Shown one piece after another: positions 45,545 through 53,977 of a DNA stretch of 64,000 nt; position 1 is the stretch's first letter, and each line of letters begins with the position of its first letter. Below the pieces are notes generated by a model. That model saw nothing but the letters and a program-made list of their open reading frames with translations. It did not search any database and was not told the origin of the DNA. Location of the stretch: the NCBI RefSeq assembly GCF_000243415.2, contig NZ_KI912270.1, positions 4,855,837-4,919,836 of the forward strand. Direction: 5' to 3'. The stretch is from Mycolicibacterium tusciae JS617 (lineage in GTDB: Bacteria; Actinomycetota; Actinomycetes; Mycobacteriales; Mycobacteriaceae). The position numbers were made by a program, and so were the translations under genes.

Positions 45545-46374
45545 GGTGCGTGCTCTGTCCGGCCGAAGCGCCGGTCGAGTTCACGCTGGTCGAACTCCAG
45601 GCGCCGACATGCCAGCGGGTCGATGGCGCGGACCTCCGCGAGCTCGGCGACGCTCGGTGGGCGCACTAGTCCCGGCGAGAGATCGACGATGAGGTCGAAC
45701 CCCGTGGCGGCACGAACCTCGTCGAGGGTGACATCGGGCCACACCGCACGTAGGCGCGCGTGATTATCGGCCGAGAAGTCGAACACCCCGAGTTCAGTGA
45801 TGAGCCACTTTGGACCGCCCCCGGTGTAGCCGAGCTCTTTGCGCGACCCCAGCGGGGTCACGTGGCCAATATCGGTGATGAAGTCCACCTTGTCGACCAA
45901 CGTGCGACCACTTCGGTGCCGTGTTGTCCACAACGTGAGTTCCCCGATGGTGGCCGATATGTTACATCCGCCGCCGCCTCCACCCAGTTTGACTTTGGGC
46001 CGCAGCGGATCTGGGCCGATGGCGGTCACGTTGGTGTTGCCGTATCCGTCGATCTGCCCGCCGGAGACGAACATGCGGTCGATATCGCCGCGCAGCGCGG
46101 CGTCGAAGAATTCTTCGAATCGCATCCGGTATGCGGCGTCGCGATGCAGGGCAAGGTCATTGCCCGTTGGTGGGATAAACACGGGGTCGGGATTGACCGC
46201 ATATGTGGCGCCCTCGATCAGGATCATGTCGCGCGCATGGGTGCGACGCGCGACATGCATTGCGACCTGCGCGCACGGGCTGGCGAAACCGTGAAAGACG
46301 GCTTCCTTGTCGCGGATGGTCCGCGCCAGTGCAACCACGAACCACTCGTCGAAGCTCCATTCGTCACCGCTCAT
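45532..46374 (-). CDS. CoA-transferase family I, beta subunit
   Basis: 280 residues from ATG 46374, ATGA overlap with the alpha subunit. Motifs: DMILIEGATYAVNPDP, RMFVSGGQIDGYGNTNVT, KLGGGGGGCNISATIGELTLWTTRH. The acidic Glu in LIEGA is a candidate for the catalytic residue of glutaconate-type transferases. The alternative is an IpdAB-like CoA hydrolase, a mycobacterial offshoot of the same fold. Found beside etnE, it probably moves CoA onto or off a CoM-pathway acid. Confidence 0.85.
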   Translation of the reverse strand: MSGDEWSFDEWFVVALARTIRDKEAVFHGFASPCAQVAMHVARRTHARDMILIEGATYAVNPDPVFIPPTGNDLALHRDAAYRMRFEEFFDAALRGDIDRMFVSGGQIDGYGNTNVTAIGPDPLRPKVKLGGGGGGCNISATIGELTLWTTRHRSGRTLVDKVDFITDIGHVTPLGSRKELGYTGGGPKWLITELGVFDFSADNHARLRAVWPDVTLDEVRAATGFDLIVDLSPGLVRPPSVAELAEVRAIDPLACRRLEFDQRELDRRFGRTEHAPCGC

Positions 46375-47279
46375 TGAAACAACTCCTGCCACTGCTGTGT
46401 CGAACCACTCCAACCCGTCAGACGTTGCGCATCGATTTCCTGGCGGTAGGACTCCTCCCCGCGGTAGACGTAACGCTCCAGATAGGCTGAGACGGCTTCG
46501 GGTCCTTGCTTGGCCGCGTCGAGATACGTCCTCAGATGCACTCGGTCGTAGGCGTATTGGGGATAGCACGACGATGGATGGGCTCCGAAGGGCACCTCGG
46601 CCACCGCGGTCACCAAGTGACCGGGAATGACAATGCCGGCCGCGGCCACCGTTTCGGGGCTCTCGACGCTCTCGACTGTTGCCACCACTCGAGTCGACGC
46701 GGAGGCAAACCGCTCGTCGAGAACAAACGGTTGGTCGATGTGCAGGTTGCCGTATCTGTCACCGAGCGGTGCGTGGATGCACGCCACGTCGGGAACCAGG
46801 GGCGGTACCGCCGTGAGCTTCTCACCGGTGAAGGGGCATTCGATTTGGCCGTACTCCGGGTGCAGGTTGGCGATTCCGGTTCCTTTGACACCGCGCACCG
46901 GCAGGAAGGGTACCCCCATCTCGGCCGCGCGCAGCTGCGTGAGGATTGTCGCGCAGCAACTCTCCCGTACCTCGATCGTGCCCGAGGTGGCAGCAAGGCG
47001 AAACGCCGGAGCCAAACCCAGGTCTTGTTCAAAGCCGACGTAGCTTTCTTCGCAGACCGCAACACTTCCCGCTGCCACCAGCATGTCGACGTCAATGCTG
47101 TGGGCGGATCCGACCAGATGCAGATCGTGGCGGTCGAGCCGAATCATCTCGCGCACCAATGCCATTGGCAGTCGGCCGCACAGACCACCGCCCAGGGCAA
47201 CGATGTTGCCACTCTGGATCAGCTGCGCCGCCTCGGACAACGATTTGCGTTTGTCCACGTACGGGGAGAACCTGCTCAT
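46371..47279 (-). CDS. CoA-transferase family I, alpha subunit
   Basis: 302 residues; ATG 47279 chosen because GCGGG lies just upstream (ATG 47294 is possible). The N-terminus KRKSLSEAAQLIQSGNIVALGGGLCGRLPMALVREMI and the block RGVKGTGIANLHPEYGQIECPFTGEKL are those of glutaconate/IpdA-type alpha subunits. It pairs with the beta subunit encoded immediately downstream. Confidence 0.85.
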   Translation of the reverse strand: MSRFSPYVDKRKSLSEAAQLIQSGNIVALGGGLCGRLPMALVREMIRLDRHDLHLVGSAHSIDVDMLVAAGSVAVCEESYVGFEQDLGLAPAFRLAATSGTIEVRESCCATILTQLRAAEMGVPFLPVRGVKGTGIANLHPEYGQIECPFTGEKLTAVPPLVPDVACIHAPLGDRYGNLHIDQPFVLDERFASASTRVVATVESVESPETVAAAGIVIPGHLVTAVAEVPFGAHPSSCYPQYAYDRVHLRTYLDAAKQGPEAVSAYLERYVYRGEESYRQEIDAQRLTGWSGSTQQWQELFQ

Positions 47280-47412
47280 CGAATACCCGCGCATCCTGTC
47301 AGTCGACTGAACCGGACGTGGCACATCGCGAAAGCTAATCCGCTGACCACGTCGGGAATCACAACGTCCCCAACGTAATGGCCTGCCAATCGGTGGGATA
47401 TAGCCTGCTGGG

Positions 47413-49179
47413 CTAGACAGACGGGTCAACCTCGGCCGGAGGGGACATATGACCCTCTCCTGCTGCCAGTTCCTCCAGCGTCCCCCACGCGCGGGCTGCC
47501 AGTTCGAGATTGAATCGGGCCTCGGGGTCGTTGATGTCGATCCCGAGCAGATCCCGGATACGGGAGAGTCGGTACTTCAGTGTGCTGCGGTGGATGTACA
47601 GTGCCGCCGTGGTCTTGTCGTAGTGGCCACCGCACTGCAAATAGCCCGCCAGCGTGGCTACCATTTGTGACCCCTTCGCTGCGTCGTAATCGAGTAGGGG
47701 GCCGAGCCATTGGCGCACGAAGCTCTCAACGGATTCCTGATTCTCTACTTCGGCAAGGATGCGGTAGACGCCGAGTTCGTCGTAGAAGGTGACGGCAGCG
47801 GCGGTGGCTGTGCCGCTTCTCCTTTGCATCTTCAGTGCGAGTTGAGCCTCGTGGTAGGACCGGGGAAAGTCCTGCGGGCGGTCGCACCACCCTCCGACGC
47901 CGATGCGACAGTTGTCGTCGCCGATGTAGGCGCCGATTGCTGACAGGAACTTCTCTCGATTCACTTCGGCGTCGGAAAGAATGACCACCGTGCTGGCGCG
48001 GGCGACAATCAGTGAACCGAGCTGAGCATTGCGCGCTGCGCGGCGGACACTATGGAAGAACTTGTCCATGTCAGCAGTGCGTCCCTCTGGCTCAACGATC
48101 AACACTCGATGACATCGGCCAAGATCGTGGCCTAGCGCTTCGGCGCGCGACAGCGCGCTCTCGTCTCCGGTGCCTAGGAGCAGCTCTTCGACGAGGTCGC
48201 GACGCAGACGCAGCTCGGCCTCGGCGAGGCTGCGTAGTCGTGCCAACTCCATTGCCAACACAGTGGTTCCGTGCTCGAGAGCAACCTTGGCCTGATCTCC
48301 GGCAGCTGTTTCTGGGTCAATGAGGGACAGGACGCCCATGATGTCCACGCGCGGGTTGGCCACCGCGGACAGCCGACCGGCCTGACGAATCGGTTCTCCG
48401 GCCTGGATGCAGCGTTGCAGCATGGCCTCTCGCGTCGCAGGGTCGTCTTTTGGATAGGGGTCCGGGCAGTCAGCGCCGGCCCACGCTCGCAGGTTCCCGA
48501 ATCGGTCCTCGATGGCCACGGGCAACCCGGTCAGCTCGTGCAGCGCGGTGGCGATGCCTTCTTCGCCCTGGCCCTTCGTTGCGATCTCGGTGAAGCGGGC
48601 GTGGATATTGGCGGCGTATTCCAGGGCCGCCACACTCTCGGCGAGAGCCCCATTGCTGCGCCGTAGGGCCTCAGTGCTGGCCTGTTCTTTACAATGAAGG
48701 CCGGCGTTGGCTAGCGCAACGCCGGTTTGCTGTGCCAGAACACGGATAAGGAACTGTTCCCCGGTGGACGGCTCCGTCTCCGCAGCGACAACGAAGTATC
48801 CAATGTTCGCGTCCAGGCCGCGGAGCGGCAATGCCACACACCATGGGTAGCTGGTGAAGTTCAGCACACCACCGGATGGGCCCAGGGCCTTGATCTGAGG
48901 CTCGAGCTCGATGCGCTCCAACGAGACATCGTGGGGGTCAAGCGGATTCTGCCAGCCACGGTCGTTCAGATAAATTCCGACAAATGGACATCGGTAGAAC
49001 GAGGGAACAGATGTGATGCTGAGTTGCATGATCTTGTTTTCGTCGCCGCTCTGGGTCATCAACAACGAAAGCATCAGCAATCCCTGGAGATTGGAGATCT
49101 GCTCGCGCAGCTCGATATAGCTCTCCGTTAAGCCATCCTCTTGCGCTACGGCCATGCGCCACGACCTAGCGAGAAGCAA
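47413..49179 (-). CDS. PucR/CdaR-type transcriptional regulator with GAF domain
   Basis: About 588 residues (start ATG 49179, or 49155). The N-terminal 170 residues contain a GAF-like sensor (PFVGIYLNDRGW; ANIGYFVVAAETEPSTGEQFLIRVLAQQTGVALANAG). The middle is a second sensor-like region with IGVGGWCDRPQDFPRSYHEAQLAL. The C-terminus has the PucR helix-turn-helix, ALYIHRSTLKYRLSRIRDLLGIDI. It begins inside the end of the MEDS gene and points into the alkene operon, so it probably activates it in response to alkene or epoxide. It fits the regulator seen near etn genes in other strains. Confidence 0.85.
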   Translation of the reverse strand: MLLARSWRMAVAQEDGLTESYIELREQISNLQGLLMLSLLMTQSGDENKIMQLSITSVPSFYRCPFVGIYLNDRGWQNPLDPHDVSLERIELEPQIKALGPSGGVLNFTSYPWCVALPLRGLDANIGYFVVAAETEPSTGEQFLIRVLAQQTGVALANAGLHCKEQASTEALRRSNGALAESVAALEYAANIHARFTEIATKGQGEEGIATALHELTGLPVAIEDRFGNLRAWAGADCPDPYPKDDPATREAMLQRCIQAGEPIRQAGRLSAVANPRVDIMGVLSLIDPETAAGDQAKVALEHGTTVLAMELARLRSLAEAELRLRRDLVEELLLGTGDESALSRAEALGHDLGRCHRVLIVEPEGRTADMDKFFHSVRRAARNAQLGSLIVARASTVVILSDAEVNREKFLSAIGAYIGDDNCRIGVGGWCDRPQDFPRSYHEAQLALKMQRRSGTATAAAVTFYDELGVYRILAEVENQESVESFVRQWLGPLLDYDAAKGSQMVATLAGYLQCGGHYDKTTAALYIHRSTLKYRLSRIRDLLGIDINDPEARFNLELAARAWGTLEELAAGEGHMSPPAEVDPSV

Positions 49180-49774
49180 GATACTCGGCCTGGTCGAGAT
49201 AGTACGGATTCTCCAGCACGATCCCGCCCAAGATCACCTTTGGGTGTGTCTTGAGAACTTCGACCAACATTTCACCGCTGAATCGGCCGAGCTCATAGAG
49301 GCAGACAATAACGGCGGGATACTCCTTGAGGAAGTCATTGAGCTCCGACTCGTAGGTCACCAGATCCTCCACACCAGGCATGGCCTCCAGGGCCCATGTC
49401 ATCTCGCCGGCGCCCCGGGCGAAGGTGTATCCGTCCTCAATCGCCTGACGTATCGCTGAATCCCAGTACTTCAACATCCGATCCGAGGAGAAACTGCCAC
49501 CTTTGAGGTACGTCTCGCTACTACGGTCGACGGCCAGTTGATTACTGTGGTGTGAGTAACATCGAATCGAGTCCAGATCGCCGTCGGGCTCTGTGGCGTC
49601 CGAGACGATGCAGATGCACTTGTCGCCGGCATCCAAGCCCTCCTGCAGGTAGGGAATCAAGATCTCATTGCGCTCCGCCGCGCCCGGGTAGAACGCGCAG
49701 ACGTGATCCCCGGGCGCCAGGGAAACCCCCATGACGCCAACAGTCGCCGCATCGGTGGTCCTCATATGCCGCAT
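49166..49774 (-). CDS. MEDS-domain (DcmR-type) sensor protein
   Basis: 202 residues. The pattern APGDHVCAFYPGAAERNEILIPYLQEGLDAGDKCICIVS at the N-terminus, then MTWALEAMPGVEDLVTYESELNDFL, and VIVCLYELGRFSGEMLVEVLKTHP is the MEDS family, first described in DcmR of dichloromethane users and in methanogens. It binds hydrocarbons or acts as a two-part sensor with a DNA-binding partner. No HTH is seen here, so the PucR-type protein (14-base overlap) may supply it. First gene of the alkene transcription unit. Confidence 0.85.
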   Translation of the reverse strand: MRHMRTTDAATVGVMGVSLAPGDHVCAFYPGAAERNEILIPYLQEGLDAGDKCICIVSDATEPDGDLDSIRCYSHHSNQLAVDRSSETYLKGGSFSSDRMLKYWDSAIRQAIEDGYTFARGAGEMTWALEAMPGVEDLVTYESELNDFLKEYPAVIVCLYELGRFSGEMLVEVLKTHPKVILGGIVLENPYYLDQAEYLASR

Positions 49775-49838
49775 CCCCTGTTCATGCTTACGTCACACGA
49801 CGTATGTAGATGAGACACTAGTCACAAATCGGCGGACA

Positions 49839-49856
49839 TGATAGTCCTATCAGGAC
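49839..49856. promoter_or_regulatory. Overlapping palindromes upstream of the MEDS gene
   Basis: TGATAGTCCTATCA (6-bp arms, two-base centre) overlaps GTCCTATCAGGAC (5-bp arms, three-base centre). They lie 65-82 bases before the MEDS start, in the 270-base gap between the alkene regulators and the sulfonate transporter gene, and could be an operator for autoregulation. Confidence 0.35.
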
Positions 49857-50042
49857 ACAATCGCACGCCGAAACATGTCCTCGCGGGACTAACAGGATTC
49901 GCGTGGTCATTGTCGGTTACCGCTGGCTGTGGCTGGGCGGGCTCCGCGATGGCGGTGGTGATCCGTCGGATGTCGCCGCCGAGTTGGAAACGGACAGCGC
50001 TGCCGCCGCCGACCGGTGGCAGGGGACCCCATCGGGTGTGTG

Positions 50043-51020
50043 TCACCCCTGGAACTGTTTGTCGACGGCGCGGGCGAATTCGACCTTGCCCGGGATCGCC
50101 TTCGCGTCGGTGAATGCGTCCGCGAGCTCCTGCTCCGAAGCGATCACCGCCTCGGTGAGCGGGATCGGCCTCTTGATCGAGCGGGTCAACGTCACCTTCG
50201 ACGCCGCGGCGCTGATCTGGGTGAGCTCGGCGTACTCCGTCGACCACGCGTCGATGTTCTGCTCGGACCAGGCGGTCGCGTCGGCGAAGCGCCGTAGGAA
50301 GTCCTTGATCGCAGCGACCTTGCCACGGTCGTCGAGCGTATCGGCCGAGGCGACCCAGAAGTTGAACGCGTTCGACGCCTGCTCAGCGGTGGCGATTATC
50401 TTGGCGCCGACCTCCTGCTCGGCGAGCGCCGTGTAAGGATCCCACACCGCCCAGGCCTGCACGTCGCCGCGTGTGAGCGCGGTGTAGCCGTCGCCGGGTT
50501 GCAGGTAGACCGGCGCGATGTCGCTCACCGTCAGTCCGGCCCGCTTCAGGTTCAGCAAGAGGTTCGCGTTGGCCGAAGTGCCCTTGGCGACCGCAACCCG
50601 CTTGTCCTTCAGGTCCGCGACGGAGGCGATGGTGGAATCCTTGCCCACAAGGATCGCGTCGCCCTTCGCCGTCGCCGACAGCGCGCCGACGATCTTGATG
50701 TTCGCCTTGGCAGCCAGACCGAAGATGGGCGGCGTATTGCCCACCTGGCCGAGGTCGATCCCGCTGGCACTAGCGGCCTCGACGAGCGGTGGTCCCGACG
50801 TGAAGTTGGAGAACTCGATCTTGTAGGGCACGTTGTCGAGCTGACCGGCGGCGCGCAGCAACGGCTCGAGGGCGACCCCCTTCTGATCACCGACCGTCAA
50901 CGTCACCGACCCGAGATCGACCGGCTTGTCGCCCTTCGGCGAGTCGTCGCTGCCGCACGCAGAGAGCGCGAGTGAGGCAGCAGCCACCAGTGCGATCGCG
51001 GCGGTGCGAGTACGTTTCAC
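50043..51020 (-). CDS. Sulfonate ABC transporter substrate-binding lipoprotein (SsuA/TauA family)
   Basis: 325 residues with a lipoprotein signal (basic start, AAIALVAAASLALSAC, Cys21 as the lipid site). The mature part shows the SsuA pattern: VGDQKGVALEPLLRAAG, ASGIDLGQVGNTPPIFGLAAKA, and VAVAKGTSANANLLLNLKRAG. It binds alkanesulfonates outside the membrane. Its ATPase and permease genes are upstream on the same strand, but the ATPase gene is cut by the ISL3 composite element. CoM is itself an alkanesulfonate, so import of CoM or a precursor is conceivable. Confidence 0.85.
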   Translation of the reverse strand: MKRTRTAAIALVAAASLALSACGSDDSPKGDKPVDLGSVTLTVGDQKGVALEPLLRAAGQLDNVPYKIEFSNFTSGPPLVEAASASGIDLGQVGNTPPIFGLAAKANIKIVGALSATAKGDAILVGKDSTIASVADLKDKRVAVAKGTSANANLLLNLKRAGLTVSDIAPVYLQPGDGYTALTRGDVQAWAVWDPYTALAEQEVGAKIIATAEQASNAFNFWVASADTLDDRGKVAAIKDFLRRFADATAWSEQNIDAWSTEYAELTQISAAASKVTLTRSIKRPIPLTEAVIASEQELADAFTDAKAIPGKVEFARAVDKQFQG

Positions 51021-51038
51021 GGTTCTTCTCCTGTGGTG

Positions 51039-51229
51039 CTATTGCTCGACACCGAGCAGTTCGAGCAGATGCGCCGCGTACGAGGCGCTTTCGGGTGCGG
51101 CGTGCCGTCGCGGACGGTCGAGCGGCACCGGGATCTCGTGCGCGATGAAGCCCTTGTCGAGGACGAGGACGCGATCGGCGAGCGTCACAGCTTCGGCGAC
51201 ATCGTGGGTGACGAGCAGCACGCCAAAGC
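51039..51229 (-). pseudogene. Sulfonate ABC transporter ATPase, C-terminal fragment
   Basis: About 63 codons following the ISL3 end. LLVTHDVAEAVTLADRVLVLDKG contains the H-loop His and the D-loop context. It joins to the N-terminal fragment at 55314-55853 when the insertion and one GCCAAAGC copy are removed (HGFGG to VLLVTHD). Confidence 0.85.
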
Positions 51230-52668
51230 GGCTCATCCCAATCGGGGGTGTAGGAGTTGGGGTCTGAAGCCGCCGGTCTCGAGCAGGCTTCGGGCGATGT
51301 AGTTGGTCAGGTTGCGGAACCCGAGTGCGGAGCCGCGCAGGTGTTCGAGCCGTCCGTTGAGCGCCTCGGTCGGCCCGTTGCTGGTGCCAGGTCGTTCGAA
51401 GTAGGCGAGCACGTCGGCGGCTCGCTTCTTCAGGGTCCGGCCCAGGGTGGTGAGCTCGGTGAGCACCTTGGGGACGCCGGCGCTGAGGTCGGTGATCAGC
51501 TTCTCCATGAGCTCGCGGCCACGTTGCCGGTCCTCGTGGCGATAGGCGGCGATCATGCGCTGGTAGACACCCCAGGTCGCCTCGACCTCGACGTGAGCGT
51601 CATCAACGAACAGCGCGCGTAGCCTGTCGCTCTGCTTGTCGGTGAGCAGGTCCGCGCCGGTGTGCAGCGTGCGCCGCGACTTGTAGAGCGGGTCGTCCCT
51701 GAACCCACGGTGCCCGTGGATCGCGAGTTGGACCCGGCGCCGACACCTGTCGAGGGCGTCACCGGCCAGGCGCACGACGTGGAAGGGATCCATCACCGTG
51801 ACCGCGTCCGGGATCTCCTCCGCAGCGGCGGTCTTGAACCCGGTGAAGCCGTCCATCGCGACCACCTCGACCGCGTCGCGGAAGGCGTCGTCGCGGTCGG
51901 CGAGCCAGGTCTTGAACGCCGCCTTCGACCGGCCCTCGACCATGTCCAGCAGCCTTGCTGGGCCGGAGCCATCGCGGACCGGGGTGAGGTCGATGATCAC
52001 GGTGACGTACTTGTCGCCACGCCTGGTGTGGCGCCAGACGTGCTCATCGACGCCAATGACCTTCACGCCCTCGAACCGCGTGGGGTCGTTGATCAGCAGC
52101 CGCTTGCCTTCGGCCAGGACCGCGTTGTTGGCGGTGTCCCACGCGACCCCGAGTCCCTCGGCGACACGGGCGACGATGAGGTGTGCGACCACGATCCCTT
52201 CCAGCGCCCACCGCAACCCGGTGCGCGAGAGCTTCGCGCGTGGCTCCGCCGCGGCGCTGGTGTCTTGGCGCCACACGTGTCCGCAGTCGGCACAGCGGTA
52301 GCGGCGCACTACAACTTCCAGCACGGTCGGTCGCCAGCCCAGTGGCTCGTGGGCCAACCGCCGGATCACGGTGTCACGAGCAGCGCCTTCGCTGCCGCAC
52401 CGTCGGCACCACTGATCTGGTTCCACCACGCGGCACGCGAGGACCGCACGATCCGGTTCAAGTCGTTGCCCGGTCACGCTCAGACCGAGGCCGTCGAGTC
52501 GAGCGAAGGCGGTCAGGTCAGGGCGGCCGAAGCCGGCCGGCGGGGTAGCGTCGGACACGTCGAGGTCTTTCGGATGGATGGCGTAGGAACCTCCATCGTC
52601 GGGAGACCTCGACGTCTATCTGCGGACCGACGCGCCCGGCCGACCTACACCCTCACCTGGGAAGAGCC
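51230..52668 (-). mobile_element. ISL3-family insertion sequence (complete)
   Basis: 1,439 bp with terminal repeats starting GGCTC(A/T)TCCCA, one transposase gene, and a right end whose last 166 bases (52503-52668) recur at 55148-55313. Confidence 0.9.
51233..52558 (-). CDS. ISL3-family transposase
   Basis: 441 residues. An N-terminal zinc ribbon (CRVVEPDQWCRRCGSEG, then CADCGHVW) precedes the DDE domain: VIGVDEHVWRHTRRGDKYVTVIIDL gives the first Asp, EVVAMDGFTGFKTAAAEEIPDAVTVMDPFHV the second, and SNGPTEALNGRLEHLRGSALGFRN the last Glu region. The stop lies within the left terminal repeat, as is typical. Confidence 0.95.
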   Translation of the reverse strand: MSDATPPAGFGRPDLTAFARLDGLGLSVTGQRLEPDRAVLACRVVEPDQWCRRCGSEGAARDTVIRRLAHEPLGWRPTVLEVVVRRYRCADCGHVWRQDTSAAAEPRAKLSRTGLRWALEGIVVAHLIVARVAEGLGVAWDTANNAVLAEGKRLLINDPTRFEGVKVIGVDEHVWRHTRRGDKYVTVIIDLTPVRDGSGPARLLDMVEGRSKAAFKTWLADRDDAFRDAVEVVAMDGFTGFKTAAAEEIPDAVTVMDPFHVVRLAGDALDRCRRRVQLAIHGHRGFRDDPLYKSRRTLHTGADLLTDKQSDRLRALFVDDAHVEVEATWGVYQRMIAAYRHEDRQRGRELMEKLITDLSAGVPKVLTELTTLGRTLKKRAADVLAYFERPGTSNGPTEALNGRLEHLRGSALGFRNLTNYIARSLLETGGFRPQLLHPRLG

Positions 52669-52892
52669 CTGAAACGTCTTCGACGACGACGGGACCGGCG
52701 AGGAGCAGGCGCGGTGAGCTAAAGAATGGAGCTTGCTCGGCTTCGACGCCGCCGCGAGCTCCGGTGAAACTCCGGTAAAACGGTCGGTACTGGTCGGTCG
52801 TCGTCGGTCACCACCGGATGGCAGCGTCCCCCACGCTCGGCGTTTGCGCAGGTCAGCGGCTCGTTCACCCAGTGGGCGCATCAAGCGATAGA

Positions 52893-52942
52893 CGCAGAGC
52901 CGACGTGATTAGGTCGTCGGTTCGATTCCGACAGGCGGCTCC
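52893..52942 (+). pseudogene. tRNA-Thr 3' remnant
   Basis: TAGGTCGTCGGTTCGATTCCGACAGGCGGCTCC-type sequence has a complete 5-bp T-stem (GTCGG/CCGAC), the TTCGATT loop and an AGGCGGC acceptor strand, matching the 3' half of bacterial tRNA-Thr. The matching GCCGCCT 5' acceptor strand is not found at the right distance upstream, so the gene is incomplete. It may be a scar of integration or of ISL3 capture. Confidence 0.55.
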
Positions 52943-52951
52943 GGCGAACAG

Positions 52952-52981
52952 CCCCTGACCTGCGCAAACGCAGGGCAGGGG
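52952..52981 (+). terminator. Hairpin after the tRNA remnant
   Basis: CCCCTG-A-CCTGCG, a CAAA loop and CGCAGG-G-CAGGGG form a nearly perfect 12-bp stem. No long T-run follows, but the position 10 bases after a tRNA end suggests a native tRNA terminator carried along with the remnant. Confidence 0.6.
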
Positions 52982-53558
52982 CGGTTCGGTTCTGGTGGTC
53001 GCGCGATGCGCTGGCCTCACGGCTCTGCCCGACACCGACGTCGCTCTCCTCTGCGACGGACCCCTCGCCTGCTGAGCGCTCGCGGCCGGCATCCTGTCCG
53101 TGTGCCGATAGGCCTCGTTCCGCTCGGCAACGCAGCGTGGCGTTGTGTCGCGACCTGGACGTGCGAGGTGTCAACGGTGCGTCGGCGCAGCGATCGTTGT
53201 GTGCGCAGCGAGATGCTCCATGCCGCACGCGCGGCGCGCACGAACGCAACGCCCCGGAACGCCAACGACCCGTCATCGCTGCGACGCGCAACGCGTCTCC
53301 CGTCACGGCAACGGATCGCAACCACGACCCGCCCACGGCGCCTCGCGGGACGGAGGGCAAGTTGACACAGTTGCGCTGCCATGGAACCGCGCTGGCTCTC
53401 TCGATGACCACCGGTGAAACAGTGCCGCTCCAGGCTTGCGCCTGGTGTTGCCTGGCCTCCTCGTGATCGGCCCGTCGGGGATCGTCAACGTGGTGCGGGT
53501 GTCGAGGCGGTCGGGTCCGACGGCTCGGCGGGGCGCGATCGTCTCGTGCGTTGGCGGA
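52982..53558. other. Region without a supported gene inside the composite insertion
   Basis: Frames on both strands are Arg-rich and lack family motifs. A 75-codon minus frame containing CRNRTDD is a translation of the tRNA remnant. The segment is probably non-coding flank of the captured chromosomal piece. Confidence 0.45.
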
Positions 53559-53870
53559 CTACGGGAGCTTGGACGCGAGGACGTCGGCCGCCAGGATCTC
53601 GGGTGCTGCGCCGAGGAGGTGCTGGTTGGCCATCAGGGCTGCGACGATGGCGCCGTTGGCGTGGGCGTCGCGAGCGGCCTCGTCGGGGAATGCATCGAAG
53701 ATCCAGAAGGTGTCGGCGTGGGTCCTAGCCGCGAACCAGACAATCGTTCCTACTTCTTCGTTGGCTAGTGCGACAGCGCCGGCGAGCAGATCGGCGAGCG
53801 CGTCGTGCTGTCCATCGGCCGCGACGATCTTGGCGACGAAGGCATACGGAAGTGATGCGGGTGTGGACAT
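53559..53870 (-). CDS. Antibiotic-biosynthesis-monooxygenase (ABM/YgiN) fold protein
   Basis: 103 residues. The ferredoxin-like ABM pattern is visible: YAFVAKIVAADGQHDALADLLAGAV, then EEVGTIVWFAARTHADTFWIFDAFPDEAARDAHANG. Such small dimeric proteins act on quinones or reactive carbonyls, or simply bind small molecules. It is divergent from the AraC-type regulator 107 bases away, the usual arrangement of a regulator and its target. Cargo of the ISL3 composite element. Confidence 0.75.
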   Translation of the reverse strand: MSTPASLPYAFVAKIVAADGQHDALADLLAGAVALANEEVGTIVWFAARTHADTFWIFDAFPDEAARDAHANGAIVAALMANQHLLGAAPEILAADVLASKLP

Positions 53871-53977
53871 GAGGGGTTCTCCTTGAAGTCGGGGTTCTTC
53901 GTGGGGCGAGTTCAGCGTATGACGAGCGAGGGCCGGTGGGGAGTGGCGTATACGACAGTATTGCTATTGTTCGCGCC

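Noticed and set aside
52865..53092. Minus-strand ORF containing CRNRTDDLITSALR
   Set aside because: This peptide pattern is the well-known spurious translation of a tRNA 3' end; it covers the tRNA-Thr remnant.
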